This document shows positions 61,334 through 64,000 of a stretch of DNA of 64,000 nucleotides, in pieces. Each line of letters begins with the position of its first letter. The stretch's first letter is position 1. The stretch covers positions 27,373-91,372 of the forward strand of contig JAHDPL010000032.1 of assembly GCA_018434355.1 (NCBI GenBank), written 5' to 3'. The stretch is from Sporomusaceae bacterium (GTDB lineage: Bacteria; Bacillota; Negativicutes; UBA1444). The notes under the pieces were generated by a model. It did no database searches and was not told the DNA's origin. It was given only the letters and a program-made list of their open reading frames with translations. A program made the translations under genes and the position numbers.

Positions 61334-61515
61334 GATGATGCCCCCTTTTTTTGAAAACGCACAGACTCCTGACGCTAACTTCTAAGCGAAGTGGTTTTTT
61401 TCCTGCCCATGTCAAATACAGATTGCACAAATACTAAAGCAAAAAAAGAAAAAGCCGGTCCCTGCTTTCATTTGAAGCCGGTTCAGCTTTTCACCTCTGT
61501 ATCTTCGATTCACGA

Positions 61516-62448
61516 TTATTCATCCAGCGCAGACTGCGGAGTGTTTTCCAGTCGATACAAAAACCAGGTCACGGCAAGCAAATCGGCAACGCCGCCCGGG
61601 CTCACGTTGTGTTCGATGAATTCTCTATCCATGTCGGCAAGCAGCGAATGCCCCTGCACAGTATACAGACCGCCGGCCAGCAAGGCTTCCTGCGCTTTTC
61701 CCTTTGCCCACAGCCGCATTTTGTCGGGGTGGTGCCGATTCATCACTGTCGTGTCATCTACGACAGTCATCAATACCAACAATGTCTGTAGCAAAGCATG
61801 GTTTACCCCCAAGTTATCAGCCATTGCCTTGCGCAGTGCAGGCAAGCCATGTTGACCAATCGCCGGCAGCCCCTGCTCCATTTCGCCGCGTATGCCGGTC
61901 ACGCCATGCAACCGGTAGAGCCGCTCACCGGCAGTCCAGTGCGTCTCAGGCCGCTCAATCCTGCCCAGCTCTCGCGCCACAAGGCCGTTCGTCATTTCAG
62001 CGACGCTTTGCAATATCGCTGCACTATCCGGTTTTCCCAGCGTCTGCCGCAGCCAGCCAACCGCCGCCGCCACGATCCCGAGTGAAAACAACAACCCCTT
62101 TTGTGTGTTGACCCCGCCGGTAGCCTTCAGCATGCGGACTTCACCTTCGATACCGATCTGGCGCAACACCGGCAACAAGGCCGGCGATTCGCCTTGATGG
62201 TTCAGTCCGGCCTGAACACAGCGGGCCAGACAAACCGACAATGCCGCCGAACTGGACATAAACGAATAAAAGTCCATGTCCGTATGCGCGCCGGAATTCT
62301 GCCGGTCCACCAGACCCGGCGATGGCGTACAGGTCACTTCATACAACATCGCTTCGACTGCCAGCGAACCGACGGTTTCGGCAAATGGACCAATCCAGCG
62401 AGTCTTTTCGGCAGCCGCGGCGATTTCCGCCACCTGCGCTTTTTTCAT
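61516..62448 (-). CDS. CitG/MdcB-like triphosphoribosyl-dephospho-CoA synthase
   Basis: The 310-residue protein carries CitG landmarks: CTPSPGLVDRQNSGAHTDMDF, ATGGVNTQKGLLFSLG, and the C-terminal NVSPGGVADLLAVTWFL. The enzyme makes the prosthetic-group precursor for citrate lyase or malonate decarboxylase acyl carrier protein from dephospho-CoA and ATP. No citrate lyase or malonate decarboxylase genes are in the window. It begins four bases after the tyrS stop, with a weak ribosome site, which suggests translational coupling. The companion CitX/MdcG transferase is not in view. Confidence 0.9.
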   Translation of the reverse strand: MKKAQVAEIAAAAEKTRWIGPFAETVGSLAVEAMLYEVTCTPSPGLVDRQNSGAHTDMDFYSFMSSSAALSVCLARCVQAGLNHQGESPALLPVLRQIGIEGEVRMLKATGGVNTQKGLLFSLGIVAAAVGWLRQTLGKPDSAAILQSVAEMTNGLVARELGRIERPETHWTAGERLYRLHGVTGIRGEMEQGLPAIGQHGLPALRKAMADNLGVNHALLQTLLVLMTVVDDTTVMNRHHPDKMRLWAKGKAQEALLAGGLYTVQGHSLLADMDREFIEHNVSPGGVADLLAVTWFLYRLENTPQSALDE

Positions 62449-62452
62449 CGGT

Positions 62453-63670
62453 TTATTCCAGCACCAGGCGATGGAAGCTTTTCTTGCCTTTGCGAATCAA
62501 CAGGCTGTCCGCTTCGAACTGATCCGCCGTCAGTAGCGCCTCCGGATCGGTGACTTTCTCATCTTTCACGTACAAACCGCCGCCCTGAATCAGTCGCCGC
62601 GCTTCTCCCTTAGAGGCAAAGATTCCGGCGCCGGTCAGGATGTCGACTAGCTTGCCGCCGACAAGATACCTCGAAATCGCAACTGTCGGTGCATTATCAA
62701 GCGCGCCTGCTCCGCCGAACAAAGCCTCGGCCGCCTGCTGGGCCCGTTCGGCTTCTTCCTTGCCATGCACCAGCTGCGTCACTTCGTAGGCCAGCACTTT
62801 CTTGGCCGTGTTGATTTCCTGATCCCGCAACGCGCCCAGCCTGCGAACTTCCTCCATCGGCAGGAAGGTTAACAGCGCCAGGCATTTTGCCACATCCGCG
62901 TCATCCACATTGCGCCAGTACTGGTAGAAATCGTAGGGCGATGTTTTTTCCGGGTCGAGCCAAAGCGCGCCTTTTTCCGTCTTGCCCATCTTGCGTCCAT
63001 CGCTGGTTGTCAGCAGGGTAAAGGTAAGGCCGAACGCCGGTTTGGCTTCCTTGCGCCGGATCAGGTCCGCTCCGGCCAAAATGTTCGACCACTGGTCGGC
63101 GCCGCCCATCTGCATGACGCAGCCGGTCAGCCGGTACAATTCGAGAAAATCATACGCCTGCATGATCATATAGTTGAATTCAAGGAACGACAGGCCGCGT
63201 TCCAGCCGTTGCTTGAAGCAGTCCGCCGTCAGCATTCGGTTGACGGAAAAGCTGGCCCCCACGCTGCGCAGCAGCTCCACATAGTTCAGTTTCATCAACC
63301 AGTCGGCGTTGTTCATCATCAGCGCCTTGTCATCGGTGAAATCGATGAACCGCCGCATCTGTTTTTTGAAACATTCGCCGTTATGAGCAATCGTTTCCGC
63401 CGTCATCATCTTGCGCATATCGGTTTTGCCGGAAGGGTCGCCGATCATCGCCGTTCCGCCGCCGATCAGGCAAATCGGCCGGTGTCCGGCCCGCTGCATA
63501 TGCGCCATCACCATCATGCCCAAAAAGTGACCGACATGCAGACTATCCGCCGTCGGGTCAAAGCCGATATAAAAGGTGATCTTTTCTTTTTCCAACAGTT
63601 CGCGGATTTCCTCTTCATGCGTCAACTGATGAACGAATCCTCGTTCATATAGCGTATCCAATACAGACAA
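62453..63670 (-). CDS. tyrS: Tyrosyl-tRNA synthetase
   Basis: The 405-residue enzyme has the class I signature HVGH (residues 45-48), the KMSKS-like KMGKT near residue 228, and a C-terminal S4 RNA-binding domain with [14 protein letters not shown]. It charges tRNA-Tyr with tyrosine. A TTG start follows GAGGAGGG at the proper distance. A strong promoter at 63770-63798 and a terminator-like hairpin at 63714-63751 lie in its roughly 90-base leader, which holds no T-box. CitG follows immediately. Confidence 0.97.
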   Translation of the reverse strand: MSVLDTLYERGFVHQLTHEEEIRELLEKEKITFYIGFDPTADSLHVGHFLGMMVMAHMQRAGHRPICLIGGGTAMIGDPSGKTDMRKMMTAETIAHNGECFKKQMRRFIDFTDDKALMMNNADWLMKLNYVELLRSVGASFSVNRMLTADCFKQRLERGLSFLEFNYMIMQAYDFLELYRLTGCVMQMGGADQWSNILAGADLIRRKEAKPAFGLTFTLLTTSDGRKMGKTEKGALWLDPEKTSPYDFYQYWRNVDDADVAKCLALLTFLPMEEVRRLGALRDQEINTAKKVLAYEVTQLVHGKEEAERAQQAAEALFGGAGALDNAPTVAISRYLVGGKLVDILTGAGIFASKGEARRLIQGGGLYVKDEKVTDPEALLTADQFEADSLLIRKGKKSFHRLVLE

Positions 63671-63707
63671 TGCAAAACCCTCCTCTGTGTTCAGGCTGCC
63701 GACTGCG

Positions 63708-63751
63708 AAAAAAAGGGAAAGCCCATCCTTGGCCAGGACGGGTCTTGCCCT
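63708..63751 (-). terminator. Terminator-like hairpin in the tyrS leader (attenuator candidate)
   Basis: Read on the minus strand, AGGGCAAGACCCGTCCT pairs with AGGATGGGCTTTCCCT with small bulges, directly followed by seven T (63708-63714). It lies between the tyrS promoter and the start codon, so it would stop tyrS transcription unless an alternative fold forms or a factor reads through it. Confidence 0.75.
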
Positions 63752-63769
63752 AATACAGTTTGCATTCTA

Positions 63770-63798
63770 AATATAGCCGGCTACCGATGGATTGTCAA
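63770..63798 (-). promoter_or_regulatory. tyrS promoter
   Basis: TTGACA (63793-63798) and TATATT (63770-63775) on the minus strand are separated by 17 bases, an excellent sigma-70-type promoter about 100 bases upstream of tyrS. Confidence 0.85.
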
Positions 63799-63831
63799 CT
63801 TATCGCAGACTTCTTGAAGCACTTTTCCATC

Positions 63832-64000
63832 TTATTCCGCTTTAGCGTCAATCCCCCGGCTCTTTTGCCATTTATCCATCATAATAACGGCGAACGGACA
63901 AAGAATGGCTGTGGTCAGCGTGGACAACGAAACCTGCAATGTGGCGATTTCCACCAGGTTCTTGTAGGCCTGCGCTTCTGCCGGGCTCATCATCCCGGCC
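63832..64000 (-). CDS. C-terminus of a membrane transporter (partial, possibly KdgT-like)
   Basis: The last 56 residues are visible, from AGMMSPAEAQAYKNLVEIAT to a terminal RGIDAKAE. A helix (LQVSLSTLTTAILCPFAVIM) followed by a cytosolic WQKSRG tail resembles the end of 2-keto-3-deoxygluconate permease (KdgT) and related carriers, although the fragment is short. The protein runs off the right edge. Transcription ends about 35 bases before the tyrS promoter begins. Confidence 0.6.
   Translation of the reverse strand, partial: AGMMSPAEAQAYKNLVEIATLQVSLSTLTTAILCPFAVIMMDKWQKSRGIDAKAE

Noticed and set aside
61440..61500. Terminator after the CitG gene
   Set aside because: A T-rich stretch is present, but the only matching repeats are direct (AAGCCGGT twice), leaving just a weak four-base stem.
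63671..63798. T-box riboswitch in the tyrS leader
   Set aside because: The leader is about 90 bases and lacks the GGGTGGNACCGCG antiterminator core and a Tyr specifier loop.

Overview
This 64 kb window looks like chromosome of an anaerobic, Gram-positive-lineage bacterium, most likely a Negativicutes/Sporomusaceae-type Firmicute. The evidence is a pyruvate:ferredoxin oxidoreductase, a glycyl radical enzyme with its activase, Na+-decarboxylase beta subunits, a CitG homologue, a LytS/LytTR pair, strong GGAGG ribosome sites and many TTG/GTG starts at moderate GC. The taxonomic call is inference. I saw no rRNA, tRNA, CRISPR array, prophage or transposase, and no gene-free stretch above 300 bases.

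Region 1 (1-11.2 kb): two exported proteins of unknown function, a flavin reductase, an AlaX-type tRNA editing protein and a PAS/GAF/GGDEF/EAL protein. A tightly overlapping minus-strand operon follows: SDR oxidoreductase, corrinoid protein, UroD/MtaA-type methyltransferase, and an unusual DUF1638-like/SpoIIE phosphatase fusion.

Region 2 (11.2-24.5 kb): a minus-strand signalling operon (exported purple-acid-phosphatase-like enzyme, GGDEF-EVL protein, FliB-like Cys-cluster protein, diguanylate cyclase), then glgC, a GGDEF/HD-GYP protein, two membrane transporters and a DEAD-box helicase. Four cyclic-di-GMP proteins lie within 18 kb.

Region 3 (24.6-57.3 kb) is a catabolic island. At each end, in opposite orientation, lies a practically identical 1,248-bp copy of an oadB-like beta-subunit gene plus a tiny gamma-like membrane protein. 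Each copy is accompanied by a CaiB/BaiF CoA-transferase: with RraA on the left and with a MatC-like permease on the right. Between the copies lie RidA, PFOR, an AbgT transporter, four M20 hydrolases, a glycyl radical enzyme with a non-canonical active-site motif and its activase, GntR and LysR regulators, and a YfcC transporter. Also here is a contiguous minus-strand series (51.9 to 44.2 kb) for D-amino acids: M20 peptidase, D-serine ammonia-lyase, D-amino acid aminotransferase, N-acyl-D-amino-acid deacylase, two small membrane proteins of unknown role and an N-acylamino acid racemase/OSBS-family enzyme. An unusual regulator is transcribed divergently from it. Together these suggest uptake and deacylation of acylated or peptide-bound amino acids, conversion of D-forms, and feeding of 2-oxo acids to PFOR and CoA-linked energy metabolism.

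Region 4 (57.4-64 kb): a LytS/LytTR two-component system, an amidase, a CitG-like prosthetic-group enzyme, tyrS with a promoter and terminator-like attenuator in its leader, and the C-terminus of a transporter running off the window edge.
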